DNA of 64,000 bases from Niveibacterium umoris (GCF_014197015.1 NZ_JACIET010000001.1:620001-684000), one strand, 5' to 3'. Shown: positions 47,846-58,423, counted from the first letter of the stretch. Numbers and translations: made by a program. The notes: generated from the letters alone by a model not told the origin.

Positions 47846-48967
47846 ATGGCACTGACGATCGGCGTGGTGGCCGAGCGTGCTACCGGCGAACGGCGCGTTG
47901 CGCTTGTTCCAGAGGTGGCTAAACGTTTCAGGGCGCTCGGAGTCGAGCTCGTAATTCAACGTGGTGCAGCGGATGGTGCGAACATCGCCGAAGGCGAGTT
48001 CGCTGAAGTTCGCTGGGCCGACACGGTTGATGAAGTGCTCGCTGCCGACATGGTGTTGGCAATTCAGCCGTTGGACGACGAGTCAATCTCAAAACTCAAA
48101 CCGGGCGCAGTGCTTGTCGCCGGGCTGCAGCCCTATCAAAGCGCGGATCGAGCAAAGCTGCTTGCCGAGCGGAAGATCACCTCATTCGCGATGGAGCTTC
48201 TGCCGCGCATCTCGCGTGCTCAGAGCATGGACATCCTGTCCTCGCAGGCGGCCTGCTCGGGCTACCAGTGCGTGCTGATCGCCGCGAGCCACTGCACGAA
48301 ATTCTTCCCCATGATGACCTATGCGGCCGGAACGATCCGCCCGGCGAAAGTCCTGGTCATCGGAGCCGGGGTTGCCGGTCTGCAGGCCATTGCGACGGCG
48401 CGACGCATGGGGGCGATGGTCGAAGCCTACGACGTGCGTCCGGAAACCAAGGAGCAGATCGAATCCCTGGGGGCCAAGTTTGTCGACACTGGTGTGTCGG
48501 CTGCAGGTACCGGTGGCTACGCGCGCGAGCTGACCGAGGATGAGAAGCGTCAGCAGGCAGAGCGCCTCGGCAAGGCTGTCGCGCAATGCGACGCGCTCAT
48601 CACCACCGCCGCGATTCCAGGCAAAAAGGCACCGCAGATCATTTCGGCCGAAATGGTTTCGAAGATGAAAGTTGGCGCAGTGGTGGTCGACATGGCGGCC
48701 GAATCGGGTGGCAACGTTGCTGGTACGGTCGCGGGTGAAACGCTGCGGGTTGGCCCGGCATTGATCGTCGGACCAGCCAATCTGCCCAGCCGCATGGCCT
48801 CGCACGCGTCTGAAATGTTCGCAAAGAACCTCTACAACTTCGTCGTGCCGATGATCAAGGATTCGGCGCTGGCGATCGACTGGAGCGACGAGGTAATCGC
48901 GGGTACCTGTCTCACGCACGATGGCGCGGTGCGCCACGACGGCGTGAAAAAGATTCTTGGACTTTGA
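47846..48967 (+). CDS. pntAA: NAD(P) transhydrogenase alpha subunit, part 1
   Basis: NAD(H)-binding domain I of the proton-pumping transhydrogenase, 373 residues. ALTIGVVAERATGERRVALV at the start and the Rossmann motif VIGAGVAGLQAIATARRMGA near 172 mark the alanine dehydrogenase/PntA fold. It ends before the membrane domain, which is encoded by the next gene. AGGAGG precedes the ATG. Three-gene organisation (pntAA-pntAB-pntB) as in Rhodospirillum. Confidence 0.95.
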   Translation: MALTIGVVAERATGERRVALVPEVAKRFRALGVELVIQRGAADGANIAEGEFAEVRWADTVDEVLAADMVLAIQPLDDESISKLKPGAVLVAGLQPYQSADRAKLLAERKITSFAMELLPRISRAQSMDILSSQAACSGYQCVLIAASHCTKFFPMMTYAAGTIRPAKVLVIGAGVAGLQAIATARRMGAMVEAYDVRPETKEQIESLGAKFVDTGVSAAGTGGYARELTEDEKRQQAERLGKAVAQCDALITTAAIPGKKAPQIISAEMVSKMKVGAVVVDMAAESGGNVAGTVAGETLRVGPALIVGPANLPSRMASHASEMFAKNLYNFVVPMIKDSALAIDWSDEVIAGTCLTHDGAVRHDGVKKILGL

Positions 48968-48979
48968 CGGAGCGCCGCA

Positions 48980-49282
48980 ATGGAAGGCTTCTCGGCAATC
49001 TACATCTTCATGCTGGCCGCATTTACAGGCTACGAAGTCATCGCGCGCGTGCCGGTGATTCTGCATACCCCGCTGATGTCGGGGTCCAACTTTGTTCACG
49101 GCGTCGTGCTGGTGGGCGCGATGGTGGCGCTGGGCAACGCTGATCCGAACGATCCCTTGCAGTTGGCGATCGGATTTATCGCCGTTGTGCTTGGTGCGGC
49201 GAACGCTGCGGGCGGTTATGTCGTGACCGAACGGATGCTTGCCATGTTCAAGCGTGATGACCGTAAGGAGGCCGCCAAATGA
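48980..49282 (+). CDS. pntAB: NAD(P) transhydrogenase alpha subunit, part 2
   Basis: 100-residue membrane part of the alpha chain, with about three membrane segments (8-24, 38-54, 64-88). FVHGVVLVGAMVAL is typical. It starts 12 bases after pntAA and its stop overlaps the pntB start by 4 bases. Helps form the proton channel of domain II. Confidence 0.93.
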   Translation: MEGFSAIYIFMLAAFTGYEVIARVPVILHTPLMSGSNFVHGVVLVGAMVALGNADPNDPLQLAIGFIAVVLGAANAAGGYVVTERMLAMFKRDDRKEAAK

Positions 49283-50655
49283 TGGCGACTTGGTTGATCA
49301 ACATTTCGTACTTCGTCGTTGCGGTCCTGTTCATCCTTGGCCTCAAGGCGATGGCGTCGCCGGTTTCGGCGCGCAAGGGTATCGTCTGGGCCGGTGCCGG
49401 CATGGTGCTGGCTACGGTCGTGACCTTCCTGACGCCGGGCATGCAGAACATCCTGCTGATCGTCGTGGCCTTGGCGCTGGGTGGTGCACTGGCGTGGTGG
49501 TCGGGCAAGGTCGTCAAGATGACCGACATGCCGCAGATGGTCGCCATCTACAACGGCATGGGCGGCGGCGCGGCGGCGGCAATTGCCGCGCTGGAATTCG
49601 CGCGTGGTCATGTCACCGGACCGGTTGTAACGACGCTGGCTACCTTGGGCGCGCTGATCGGGGCCGTGTCTTTCTCTGGCTCGTGCGTCGCTTGGGCGAA
49701 GCTGCAGGGTGTGATGCAGAAGGCATTCCGCCTGCCGGCGCAAAACGCGGTGAACGTGGTGTTGGGACTGGTGACGATCGGCTTTGGCGTGGTGATCGTA
49801 CTGGGTGGTCACCCGTCGCCGCTGCACATCATCGTGTTCTTCGGACTTGCATTGGCGCTGGGCGCGATCCTGACGCTGCCGATCGGCGGCGCCGACATGC
49901 CGGTCGTGATTTCGCTGTTCAACGCCTTCACCGGCCTTGCCGTAGGCTTTGAGGGCTACGTGCTCGGGAATCCGGCCCTGATCATCGCCGGTATCGTCGT
50001 GGGTGCGGCAGGTACGCTGCTGACCCAGTTGATGGCCAAGGCGATGAACCGCCCGCTCACCAACATCCTGTTCCAGCCGATCACCGGCGAAGCGCAGGCG
50101 GGTGGGGCAATCGCAGGCTCGATGAAGGAAGTGTCGGGTCTGGATGCGGCTGCGATGATGCGCTATGCGCAGAAGGTGATCGTCGTGCCGGGTTACGGTA
50201 TGGCGGTCGCGGGGGCGCAGCACAAGGTCTGGGAAATGGCGCAACTGCTTGAGAAAGAGGGCGTCGAGGTGAAGTTTGCGATTCACCCTGTGGCCGGCCG
50301 TATGCCGGGCCACATGAACGTGCTGCTGGCTGAAGCCGGTGTGCCGTACGACAAGATCTTCGACCTCGAAGAGATCAACGCCGAGTTCCCGCTTGCCGAC
50401 GTTGCGCTGGTGATCGGCGCGAACGACGTGGTGAACCCGGTGGCGCGCACCGACAAGTCGAGCCCGATCTACGGCATGCCGATTCTGGATGCCGACAAGG
50501 CGCAGAATGTCATCGTGATCAAGCGCGGCAAGGGGGCTGGCTACTCGGGTATCGAGAATGCGCTGTTCTACGAGGACAACTGCCGCATGCTCTACGGCAG
50601 CGCGCAGCAGGCCGTGGCGGACGTGATTGCCCATGTGAAGGAAATGGCCGGTTGA
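49279..50655 (+). CDS. pntB: NAD(P) transhydrogenase beta subunit
   Basis: Membrane domain II plus NADP(H)-binding domain III, 458 residues. Eight or nine membrane segments (about 1-250) with GGADMPVVISLFNAFTGLA, then a soluble domain (about 285-458) with VPGYGMAVAGAQHKVWEMA and HPVAGRMPGHMNVLLAEA. It makes NADPH from NADH using proton-motive force. The stop is followed by a bidirectional terminator. Confidence 0.96.
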   Translation: MMATWLINISYFVVAVLFILGLKAMASPVSARKGIVWAGAGMVLATVVTFLTPGMQNILLIVVALALGGALAWWSGKVVKMTDMPQMVAIYNGMGGGAAAAIAALEFARGHVTGPVVTTLATLGALIGAVSFSGSCVAWAKLQGVMQKAFRLPAQNAVNVVLGLVTIGFGVVIVLGGHPSPLHIIVFFGLALALGAILTLPIGGADMPVVISLFNAFTGLAVGFEGYVLGNPALIIAGIVVGAAGTLLTQLMAKAMNRPLTNILFQPITGEAQAGGAIAGSMKEVSGLDAAAMMRYAQKVIVVPGYGMAVAGAQHKVWEMAQLLEKEGVEVKFAIHPVAGRMPGHMNVLLAEAGVPYDKIFDLEEINAEFPLADVALVIGANDVVNPVARTDKSSPIYGMPILDADKAQNVIVIKRGKGAGYSGIENALFYEDNCRMLYGSAQQAVADVIAHVKEMAG

Positions 50656-50674
50656 TCTTCGCCGAGCCAAAGAA

Positions 50675-50702
50675 AAAGGCGCCGCAAGGCGCCTTTGCTT
50701 TT
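50675..50702. terminator. Bidirectional terminator between pntB and rhlE
   Basis: AAAGGCGCC and GGCGCCTTT form a 9-bp stem with loop GCAA and flanking A and T runs. It ends both the pnt operon and the convergent helicase gene. Confidence 0.8.
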
Positions 50703-50712
50703 GGCGCTGTGT

Positions 50713-52128
50713 TTAGCGCCCGTTCCCGCCAAGCAAGAACGGTATCGGTCGACCGGCCTTGCGCGCGGCGCTGGGCGGACTGCTGGTCTTGCCGGGTACG
50801 ACAGGCTTCGACTCAGTTTCAGCGTAGGGGCGGTTGAAATCGAATCCGTCGCTGGCCAGATTCGGCTTGCGCTCTAGCGTGTCTGGTGCGGCGTTGCGAG
50901 GGCGCTCGCGGTCGGGCGAGGTGTGGGCGCGACGATCGGCATTCTGGTTGCGCAGGATCCGCCGGGCTGAGTCGGACGTTGCGTCCTTGTCGAAGCCGGG
51001 AACGATTTCCTGCGTGATCTTCAGCTTGATCAGTTTCTCGATCGCACTAAGTCGCAGGTGTTCGTCCGGGGAGACCAGCGAAATCGCGTTGCCTTGCTTG
51101 CCCGCGCGGCCGGTACGGCCGATACGGTGGATGTAGTCCTCGGCGGTCGGCGGCAGCTCGTAGTTGATCACGCACGGCAGATCGTCGATATCCAGACCCC
51201 GCGCAGCCACATCGGTTGCAACCAGAACGCGGATCGCGCCGCTCTTGAAGCCTTCGAGCGCTTCGGTACGTTGCTGCTGGTTCTTGTCACCGTGAATGGC
51301 GTCAGCGGCGATGCCGTCCTTCTGCAACTGGCGCGCCAGGCGCGCGCAAGCGAGCTTTGTGCTGCAGAACACCAAGACCTGCGGAGCTGCGACATCTTCG
51401 AGCAGCAACCAGGTCAGCAGATCGCGCTTCACCGCGCCTGGAACCGGGTGCACGCGGTGCGTGATGGTTTCGCTGACCATGTTGCGGCGCGCCACTTCGA
51501 TCAGTTGCGGGCTCTTGAGCATCGAGTCGGCGAGCTTCTTGATCTCGTCCGAGAAGGTCGCCGAAAACAGCAGGCTCTGACGTTGCGCGGGCAGCAGGCC
51601 GAGAATGCGGCGGATGTCGGGAATGAATCCCATGTCGAGCATCCGGTCGGCTTCGTCGAGCACGACAAATTCGACCTGGTTCAGCGCAATGCTGCGCTGC
51701 TCGACGTGATCGAGTAGCCGGCCCGGCGTTGCCACGACGATTTCCACGCCGCGCCGCAGTTCATCGAGTTGCGGCTTGATGTCGACGCCGCCGTAGATGC
51801 AAGCGGCGCGCAGCGGCAGGTACTTTGCATAGGTCTGCACCGATTCATGCACCTGCATCGCGAGTTCGCGGGTCGGCGCAAGAATGAGCGCGCGCACCGG
51901 ATGGCGCGCTGGCGACGCGCTGGTATTGGCCCAGCGCGAAAGCTTGTGCAACAAAGGCAGCGTGAAGCCTGCTGTCTTGCCGGTGCCGGTCTGGGCGCCG
52001 CCCATCACGTCGCGGCCTTCGAGTACCACCGGGATGGCCTGGCGCTGGATGGGTGTAGGTTCGCTGTAGCCTGCCTCTTCAACGGCACGCAACAGTTCAG
52101 GGATCAGACCGAGTTCGGAAAACGACAT
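50713..52128 (-). CDS. rhlE: DEAD-box ATP-dependent RNA helicase RhlE
   Basis: RNA helicase of 471 residues. Q motif [19 protein letters not shown] with [10 protein letters not shown], Walker [13 protein letters not shown] in [16 protein letters not shown] in [15 protein letters not shown], and [10 protein letters not shown] (motif VI). The basic, Arg/Pro-rich C-terminal tail (about 380-471) is typical for RhlE. It acts in ribosome assembly, degradosome function and cold adaptation. A perfect TATAAT is present upstream at 52193-52198 (minus strand) without a good -35. Confidence 0.92.
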   Translation of the reverse strand: MSFSELGLIPELLRAVEEAGYSEPTPIQRQAIPVVLEGRDVMGGAQTGTGKTAGFTLPLLHKLSRWANTSASPARHPVRALILAPTRELAMQVHESVQTYAKYLPLRAACIYGGVDIKPQLDELRRGVEIVVATPGRLLDHVEQRSIALNQVEFVVLDEADRMLDMGFIPDIRRILGLLPAQRQSLLFSATFSDEIKKLADSMLKSPQLIEVARRNMVSETITHRVHPVPGAVKRDLLTWLLLEDVAAPQVLVFCSTKLACARLARQLQKDGIAADAIHGDKNQQQRTEALEGFKSGAIRVLVATDVAARGLDIDDLPCVINYELPPTAEDYIHRIGRTGRAGKQGNAISLVSPDEHLRLSAIEKLIKLKITQEIVPGFDKDATSDSARRILRNQNADRRAHTSPDRERPRNAAPDTLERKPNLASDGFDFNRPYAETESKPVVPGKTSSPPSAARKAGRPIPFLLGGNGR

Positions 52129-52298
52129 AGCTACCCGTCGGGCGCGGCAAGATTCGTTCGAAAGTCAGCCGCGCGGATTTAAGAAGGCGTGAATTATAGG
52201 CCCTAGCGTCTCGTCAAGCCCGAACTATTTCTGTTTGTCAAGCCGATTCCAGCGAATGCGTTGCTGATGAGCCACGTTTTCTGGCGTTCCCGGTGGCG

Positions 52299-54116
52299 TC
52301 ACGACGCGAGCGAGACTTCGATCAGGCCACGCAGGGCATTACTGACGTAGATCGCTTCGGCGTGCTTCAGATCTGTTTTGCGAAGGACCGACTCGACCGC
52401 CTTGCCTTCGTCCAGCAGCACCTGGCGCATCACGCCGGGGAGCAGGCCGCAAGCAACCGGCGGAGTCAGCAAGACGCCGGTGAGGCGAACGAACACGTTC
52501 GTGCGGGCGCCCTCGCAAAGCTCGCCAAGCTCGTTGAAGAACAGCGCGTCGAAATGGCCAGCCGATGTTGCCGCCCTGAGCGTGTCGTCGTACATCGCGC
52601 GCCGGGTCGTCTTGTGCGCGAGCAGGGGGTCGCGCGAGTCGAGTATCGCGCCGGCAATCGTGACAGTCGGGTGATCCGCCATCGGGTCGAGCACCGCGTG
52701 CGTAACGCCGATATCGCCGTTTGCCTTCAGCACGAGGCGTATGCGTCTGGGGACGGCGTCGCGGATTTCGCTGACGGCGCGGGTGAGCACGCCGACAATC
52801 TCCTCGCGCTGGAAGCGGAAGCCGAGCGTCCGGGCGCTGCGTTCAAGCCGCGCCAGGTGTCGGTCCAGCAGAGGGCAGTGACGCTCGACGCCCTCCCAGC
52901 GTAGCGTTTCGAAGAGTTCGAACTCTGGCGAGAGCGCGGTAACGAAGCGGGCCTTGGCCGTGCATTCAGACCATTCTGCGCGCGGGTTGGAGTCCGCCAC
53001 GATGCCGCTGCCGATGCCCAGGCGGGTGTTCCGGTCGCGGTCGATTTCCAGCGTCCGGATCGGAACGTTGAGGGCGAAGTCGCCGCCTGGCGCGATCCAG
53101 CCCAGCGCCCCGCAGTAAATCCCGCGTGGCTCGCGTTCCAGTTCGCGTATGAGTTCCATGGCGCGGATCTTCGGAGCACCAGTCACCGAGCCGCAGGGGA
53201 AGAGCGCGCCGAGGATCTCTCCGATGTCCGCCCTGACCGGCTCGGCCGTGATCGTCGATGTCATCTGGTGCAGCGTGGCGTAGTTCTCGATCTCGAACAG
53301 GCGTTCGACCTGCACGCCGCCATTCGGCGTGATGCGTCCAAGATCGTTGCGGATCAAGTCGACGATCATCAGATTCTCGGCGCGATCCTTGACAGAACCG
53401 GCGAGCGCATCCGCATGCCCGAGCGGCGCGGTGCCCTTCATCGGTCGCGTTGTCAGCTTGGCGCCGCTGCGAGCGACGAACAGTTCCGGTGATCGCGAAA
53501 GCATTACGCCGCCGGGGTGCCGAACAAAGGCGCCGTAGCGTACCGCTTGCGCCTGCCGCAAGCGTGCGTAAAGCGCCAGCGGAGCGCCATAGCTGCGCGC
53601 CTTGAGCGGGAAGGTGAAATTGACCTGGTAACACTCCCCGTCGGCGATAAGGGCTCGAATCTGTTCCACCGTCGCGCAATACGCCGACTCCGTGAGCGCC
53701 CCAGCAAAGCCGGTGAGGCCTGCGACACGCTCGTCGCGCCGCAATTCATCGATGCCGGCCTGGATCAGCGTGTCGGCGAACGAACGTTCCAGCTCAATGC
53801 AGCGCTTCCAGCGCCATGCCGAGAGCAGGGGCCGGCCGGTGTCGGGCAGACGAGCAAGGAGTCGCGGTTCCAGCGCGTAACCCAGCTCGAAGTCGGCGGC
53901 CAGCGTAATCCAGTCGCCGGATGCGCTTGCAGCGTCAATCTCCGCCAAGGTGCTGCGCACAGACGCCGCGTCCCAGGCCTGCAGCGCGCTGATTGGTTCG
54001 AAGAACAGTCGCGCGACGCCATCAGGGTCGAGATTGTTCTCGAACAACGCGAGTGGCGCGTCGCCGGTCAGCAGCCGGGATAGCGATGCAATGTCAGGAG
54101 GTGTCGTGATGCTCAC
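52299..54116 (-). CDS. pabB: Bifunctional aminodeoxychorismate synthase component I/4-amino-4-deoxychorismate lyase
   Basis: PabB-PabC fusion of about 605 residues for p-aminobenzoate (folate) synthesis. The N-terminal half is the chorismate-binding synthase domain, with RSPELFVARSGAKLTTRPMK, VDLIRNDLGRITP, CGSVTGAPKIRAMELI and GSGIVADSNPRAEWSEC. The C-terminal class IV aminotransferase domain (about 430-605) carries the PLP Lys in LLAHKTTRRAMYDD and ARTNVFV. The amidotransferase PabA is not adjacent. The start is unclear: GTG at 54116 fits the family N-terminus; a TTG at 54245 gives 43 more residues. Confidence 0.88.
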   Translation of the reverse strand: MSITTPPDIASLSRLLTGDAPLALFENNLDPDGVARLFFEPISALQAWDAASVRSTLAEIDAASASGDWITLAADFELGYALEPRLLARLPDTGRPLLSAWRWKRCIELERSFADTLIQAGIDELRRDERVAGLTGFAGALTESAYCATVEQIRALIADGECYQVNFTFPLKARSYGAPLALYARLRQAQAVRYGAFVRHPGGVMLSRSPELFVARSGAKLTTRPMKGTAPLGHADALAGSVKDRAENLMIVDLIRNDLGRITPNGGVQVERLFEIENYATLHQMTSTITAEPVRADIGEILGALFPCGSVTGAPKIRAMELIRELEREPRGIYCGALGWIAPGGDFALNVPIRTLEIDRDRNTRLGIGSGIVADSNPRAEWSECTAKARFVTALSPEFELFETLRWEGVERHCPLLDRHLARLERSARTLGFRFQREEIVGVLTRAVSEIRDAVPRRIRLVLKANGDIGVTHAVLDPMADHPTVTIAGAILDSRDPLLAHKTTRRAMYDDTLRAATSAGHFDALFFNELGELCEGARTNVFVRLTGVLLTPPVACGLLPGVMRQVLLDEGKAVESVLRKTDLKHAEAIYVSNALRGLIEVSLAS

Positions 54117-54398
54117 CTGTTTGAGGAGCCGAGCAATGCCTTGGTCGGCGCTGCGACTTGGTGTCGGCGACTCTACCGAGGGGAGCAGGGCGGTAACAAC
54201 CTTACGGTCGGCATATCTCGTATCGCAGCTGCCGTTTGTTGCCAATTCCCCAAAGTCGTTGCGATTAACCGCAAGAATGGTCTATGGGCGTCGATGGGTT
54301 TGGCGCCGTGCGATGGTGTGCGGTGGCCATGGACCGCGCCGACGCATCACAATGCGAACGGGCGATCGGGGTGATACTTCGCGGACTGGAGGGGGCTC

Positions 54399-55895
54399 TT
54401 GGCGGACTTTGACCTGCTTGTCGTCGGCGGCGGAATCAATGGGGCGGGTATCGCGCGCGATGCTGCCGGCCGTGGCCTGTCGGTGATGCTGTGCGAGAGA
54501 GATGACCTCGCTTCGCACACCTCCAGCGCCAGCACCAAGCTGATTCACGGCGGGCTTCGGTATCTCGAGCACTACGAATTCCGCCTCGTCCGCAAGGCAT
54601 TGCAGGAACGCGAGGTCCTGCTCAATGCTGCGCCGCACATCATCTGGCCGATGCGCTTTGTCATGCCGCACGACAGCGGGCAGCGGCCAGCGTGGATGAT
54701 TCGCGCCGGGCTCTTCCTCTACGACCACCTGGCGCATCGGGAACGCCTTCCGGATTCGCACGCCATTGACCTGCGTCGTCACCCTGCCGGGGCGCCACTC
54801 AAACCCGAGATGCGGCGGGGGTTCGAGTACTCCGACGCCTGGGTGCTCGATTCACGCCTGGTCGTGCTCAATGCGATGGACGCGCAGGCGCGCGGTGCGC
54901 GCATTGCAACCCGGACTGCGGTCGTCGCTGCCAAGCGCCGCGCGCAGTCATGGGAGGTCGAGCTGGCCAGCGCTGATGGCAGCCGAGAGACGGTTTCCGC
55001 GCGATTGCTGGTGAATGCCGCCGGCCCGTGGGTCGGCCGACTGCTTGCAGAAGTCCTGAAGGTGGCGTCGGACAAGCGCGTGCGGCTGGTCAAGGGCAGT
55101 CACATCGTGGTGCGCAGGCGTTTCGAGCACAACTACGCGTACATCTTCCAGAACCCCGACAAGCGCATCATTTTCGCGATTCCCTTCGAACAGGCGTTCA
55201 CGCTGATCGGCACCACCGACCTCGAATACCCCGGTGACGCCGCGCAGGCGGACATCAATGCGGACGAGATCGACTACCTGTGCAGCATGGCCAGTCGCTA
55301 CTTCGTGGCGCCGGTCAAGCCGCAAGAGGTGGTCTGGCACTACTCCGGCGTGCGTCCGCTGCTCGAAGACGAGTCGAGCGACCCGTCCAGCGTCACCCGC
55401 GATTATTCGTTCGAATTCGATGAGTTCGGCGCGCCCTTGCTTTCGGTCTTCGGCGGCAAGCTCACCACCTACCGGAAGCTCGCCGAAGAGGCGCTCGAGT
55501 TCATCCTGCCGGCCTTGGGCCGTGCCAGCCCGGACTGGACAGCGCATGCCCCGCTGCCCGGCGGCGACATGCCAGACGGCAGCTTCGAGCGTTTCCGCGC
55601 CGATGTTCGACAGCGCTGGCCCTGGTTGCCCGAGTCACTCGCCGATCGACTGTCGCGACATTACGGTACCTGCATCGCCAGCCTGCTGGGCGCCGCAGGC
55701 AATATCGAGGATCTGGGCGACGAACTGATGCCGGGGCTCTTCGCGCTTGAGCTTGATTACCTGATGCGGGAAGAATTTGCGCTGTGTGCCGACGACGTGC
55801 TCTGGCGGCGAACCAAGCTCGGCCTCACCGCACGAGAGGGCGATGCGGCACGCCTGCAGGCGTGGATGGATGGCAGGCGCAGCAGAAAATCGTAA
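54399..55895 (+). CDS. glpD: Aerobic glycerol-3-phosphate dehydrogenase
   Basis: Membrane-associated FAD enzyme oxidising sn-glycerol-3-phosphate to DHAP and reducing quinone. 498 residues. N-terminal FAD motif VVGGGINGAGIARDAAGRG (8-26), SSASTKLIHGGLRYLE, and the C-terminal helical DAO_C domain. The start codon is TTG at 54399, supported by a strong GGAGGGGG three bases upstream of the spacer and by the next in-frame Met lying inside the FAD domain. Paired with glpK. Confidence 0.93.
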   Translation: MADFDLLVVGGGINGAGIARDAAGRGLSVMLCERDDLASHTSSASTKLIHGGLRYLEHYEFRLVRKALQEREVLLNAAPHIIWPMRFVMPHDSGQRPAWMIRAGLFLYDHLAHRERLPDSHAIDLRRHPAGAPLKPEMRRGFEYSDAWVLDSRLVVLNAMDAQARGARIATRTAVVAAKRRAQSWEVELASADGSRETVSARLLVNAAGPWVGRLLAEVLKVASDKRVRLVKGSHIVVRRRFEHNYAYIFQNPDKRIIFAIPFEQAFTLIGTTDLEYPGDAAQADINADEIDYLCSMASRYFVAPVKPQEVVWHYSGVRPLLEDESSDPSSVTRDYSFEFDEFGAPLLSVFGGKLTTYRKLAEEALEFILPALGRASPDWTAHAPLPGGDMPDGSFERFRADVRQRWPWLPESLADRLSRHYGTCIASLLGAAGNIEDLGDELMPGLFALELDYLMREEFALCADDVLWRRTKLGLTAREGDAARLQAWMDGRRSRKS

Positions 55896-55956
55896 CCGAC
55901 ACGGCACGCTGGCAATGCGGCTGAAAGTGGTGCGACTAACGGATTGAGGGGGACGA

Positions 55957-57459
55957 ATGGCCTATCTGCTGGCGCTGGATCAAGGGACAACCAGCTCGCG
56001 CGCAATCGTGTTCGATCACGCTGGCGCACTTGTCGCCATGGCCCAGCAGGAGTTTGCGCAGATCTACCCACAGGCGGGCTGGGTCGAACACGATCCCGAG
56101 GCGATCTGGCAGACCCAACTGGAAACCGGGCGTCAGGCGCTCGCGAAGGCGGGGCTCTCAGCTGGCGACATCAGCGCGATCGGCATTACCAACCAGCGCG
56201 AAACGACCGTGGTGTGGGAGCGCAGCACCGGCCGGCCGATTCACAATGCGATCGTCTGGCAGGACAGGCGTACCGCGGATACCTGCGAGCAACTCAAGCA
56301 GGCGGGGCTGGAGTCCGAATTCAAAGCGCGCACCGGCCTGGTCCTCGATCCCTATTTCTCGGGCACCAAGCTCGCATGGTTGCTCGACGAGGTACCTGGC
56401 GCCCGATCGCGGGCAGAGCGCGGCGAGCTTGCGTTCGGAACGATCGACAGCTGGCTCATGTGGTGCCTGACCGACGGCGCGGTGCATGCCACCGATGTCA
56501 GCAATGCCTCGCGCACCCTGATGTTCAACATCCACACCCGTTCGTGGGACGACGAATTGCTCGCCCACCTGCGGGTGCCGCGTGGCCTGCTGCCCGAAGT
56601 GCGCCCCTCTGCGGCGGACTTCGGCGTCGCTACGTCGGACTGCTTTGGCGCACCGATCCGCATCTGTGGCGTCGCCGGCGATCAGCAGGCGGCGTTGTTC
56701 GGGCAAGGCTGTGTCGCGCCGGGCATGATCAAGAACACCTATGGCACGGGCTGTTTCATGCTGATGCATACCGGTGCGCGGCCGACCGCTTCGCGCAATG
56801 GTCTGCTCACCACCGCGGCCGCGCAGCCCGATGCACAGCCGGCGTTCGCGCTGGAGGGCAGCGTGTTCGTCGGCGGGGCGGTGGTGCAGTGGCTGCGCGA
56901 CGGCCTGGGCATCATCCGCAGTGCCGGCGAAGTGGAGGCGCTTGCCCGCAGCGTGCCGGATTCGCAGGGTGTGGTGCTGGTGCCGGCCTTCGTCGGCTTG
57001 GGGTCGCCCTACTGGGATCCTTTCGCACGCGGCGGCATGTTCGGAATCACGCGTGGCACCTCTCGCGGCCACATTGCGCGGGCGGCGCTGGAATCGATTG
57101 CGTTCCAGTCGGCGGAACTGGTGGCAGCAATGGAAAGCGATGCTGGTCTTGCGATCGAGGCCTTGCGGGTGGATGGCGGCGCGACGGCGAACGACCTGCT
57201 GATGCAGATCCAGGCCGATCTGCTGGGTGTGCCGGTGCTACGCCCGAAGGTCACCGAGACGACCGCGCTGGGCGCGGCGTTGCTGGCGGGCCTGAACGCG
57301 GGCGTGTGGGATCACGCTTCAGCCACCGATGGCCAGACGCAGGTCGAGCGGGTGTTCGAGCCAGAGCTATCGCGTGACGAGGCGGCATCGCGGCTGTCGG
57401 CGTGGCGAGCGGCCGTGCGGCGAACCCGCGGCTGGCTGCAGGAAGCGGACGACGCGTGA
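55957..57459 (+). CDS. glpK: Glycerol kinase
   Basis: Phosphorylates glycerol to G3P, supplying GlpD. 500 residues, FGGY family. N-terminal ATP motif [17 protein letters not shown], glycerol site in [15 protein letters not shown] and [12 protein letters not shown], and [12 protein letters not shown] in the second domain; C-terminal [20 protein letters not shown] precedes the ATG. No glpF is in the window. Stop overlaps the next small gene by 4 bases. Confidence 0.96.
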   Translation: MAYLLALDQGTTSSRAIVFDHAGALVAMAQQEFAQIYPQAGWVEHDPEAIWQTQLETGRQALAKAGLSAGDISAIGITNQRETTVVWERSTGRPIHNAIVWQDRRTADTCEQLKQAGLESEFKARTGLVLDPYFSGTKLAWLLDEVPGARSRAERGELAFGTIDSWLMWCLTDGAVHATDVSNASRTLMFNIHTRSWDDELLAHLRVPRGLLPEVRPSAADFGVATSDCFGAPIRICGVAGDQQAALFGQGCVAPGMIKNTYGTGCFMLMHTGARPTASRNGLLTTAAAQPDAQPAFALEGSVFVGGAVVQWLRDGLGIIRSAGEVEALARSVPDSQGVVLVPAFVGLGSPYWDPFARGGMFGITRGTSRGHIARAALESIAFQSAELVAAMESDAGLAIEALRVDGGATANDLLMQIQADLLGVPVLRPKVTETTALGAALLAGLNAGVWDHASATDGQTQVERVFEPELSRDEAASRLSAWRAAVRRTRGWLQEADDA

Positions 57460-57680
57460 ACGCGCCGCAGGATCCATGTACTGATGCGCCGTTCTGCTGG
57501 CGGGCGACTGGCGATGGACGTGTTTTCATCGAGTGGGGTGGGCGTACGGTCACCGTGCTCGCTGGGGTCGGCGCCGCGCGTTTTCTCGCACGCGTCAAGA
57601 TGGCCGATGAGCGGGCGGCCCAGTTGCTGATGGCCCGTGCGACCGGAAACTTCCGTCGCGGCAATGAGCGTCGATCATGA
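57456..57680 (+). CDS. Conserved small protein, 74 residues
   Basis: Small soluble protein starting with GTG in an ATGA-type overlap with glpK and ending in a 4-base overlap with the TauE/SafE gene, so both ends are coupled. Sequence features: [20 protein letters not shown] (about 11-30), then [20 protein letters not shown] and a basic C-terminus [13 protein letters not shown]. No domain recognised; the tight coupling supports a real gene. Confidence 0.7.
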   Translation: MNAPQDPCTDAPFCWRATGDGRVFIEWGGRTVTVLAGVGAARFLARVKMADERAAQLLMARATGNFRRGNERRS

Positions 57681-58423
57681 CGCCGGAGCAATGGATGGTC
57701 ACGATGGTCGCCGGGTTTGCCGCCGGCGTCCTCAATGCGGTGGCCGGCGGCGGCAGTTTCCTGACCCTGCCGGCCTTGGTGTTCGCAGGTCTTCCCCCGC
57801 TGTCCGCCAACGCCACGGGAACCGTCGCCTTGTTGCCGGGCTACATCGCAAGCGCGGCCGGCTTCCGTCGCGAACTTGCCAGCATTGCGCCACGCGGATT
57901 GATGGCGACACTGCTGCTCAGCCTCTGCGGCGGTGCGGCTGGCGCCGGCTTGCTGCTTTTCTCGGGCGATCACGCCTTTCGCAGCATCGTCCCGTATTTG
58001 TTGCTGCTCGCGACTGTCCTGTTCGCCGCCTCGCCCTGGCTGCTCGCGCAGCGCATGGGGCGAGAGGCAGGGCCCCTCGTGGGCGCGGTGGCGCTCGCAA
58101 TGGTGGCGATCTACGGCGGCTATTTCAATGGCGGGCTGGGAATCCTGTTGCTGGCGATGTACGGCCTGTTGGGTGAAAAGAGCCTGAATCGCGCCAACGC
58201 GCTGAAGAATCTCGTCTCTTCGGTGCTCACCTGTATCGCGGTGGGCGTTTACGCCGTCGGCGGTGTGGTCGATTGGCACAAGGCAGTGCCGATGATGGGG
58301 TCCACGATCGTCGGAGGTTACGTCGGGGCGCGTTTTGGCCAGCGCCTGTCGCCGCAGGTGCTACGCGCTTTGATTGTGTTGACGGGGCTGGGTATGTCCC
58401 TGATTTTCTTTCGCAAAGTCTGA
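57677..58423 (+). CDS. TauE/SafE family sulfite/organic anion exporter
   Basis: Inner-membrane TSUP transporter of 248 residues with about eight membrane segments. Family motifs: AAGVLNAVAGGGSFLTLPAL (about 15-34) in the first repeat and NALKNLVSSVLTCIAVGVYA in the second. Such proteins move sulfite, sulfonates or other anions across the membrane. Overlaps the 74-residue gene by 4 bases. Substrate unknown. Confidence 0.9.
   Translation: MTPEQWMVTMVAGFAAGVLNAVAGGGSFLTLPALVFAGLPPLSANATGTVALLPGYIASAAGFRRELASIAPRGLMATLLLSLCGGAAGAGLLLFSGDHAFRSIVPYLLLLATVLFAASPWLLAQRMGREAGPLVGAVALAMVAIYGGYFNGGLGILLLAMYGLLGEKSLNRANALKNLVSSVLTCIAVGVYAVGGVVDWHKAVPMMGSTIVGGYVGARFGQRLSPQVLRALIVLTGLGMSLIFFRKV

Noticed and set aside
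52193-52217. TATAAT and TTGACG as an rhlE promoter
   Set aside because: The TATAAT is perfect but the nearest TTGACG leaves a 13-base spacer, so only the -10 element was mentioned.
55944-57377. A 477-residue frame overlapping glpK on the same strand
   Set aside because: Arg/Gly-rich out-of-frame translation of a clear glycerol kinase.
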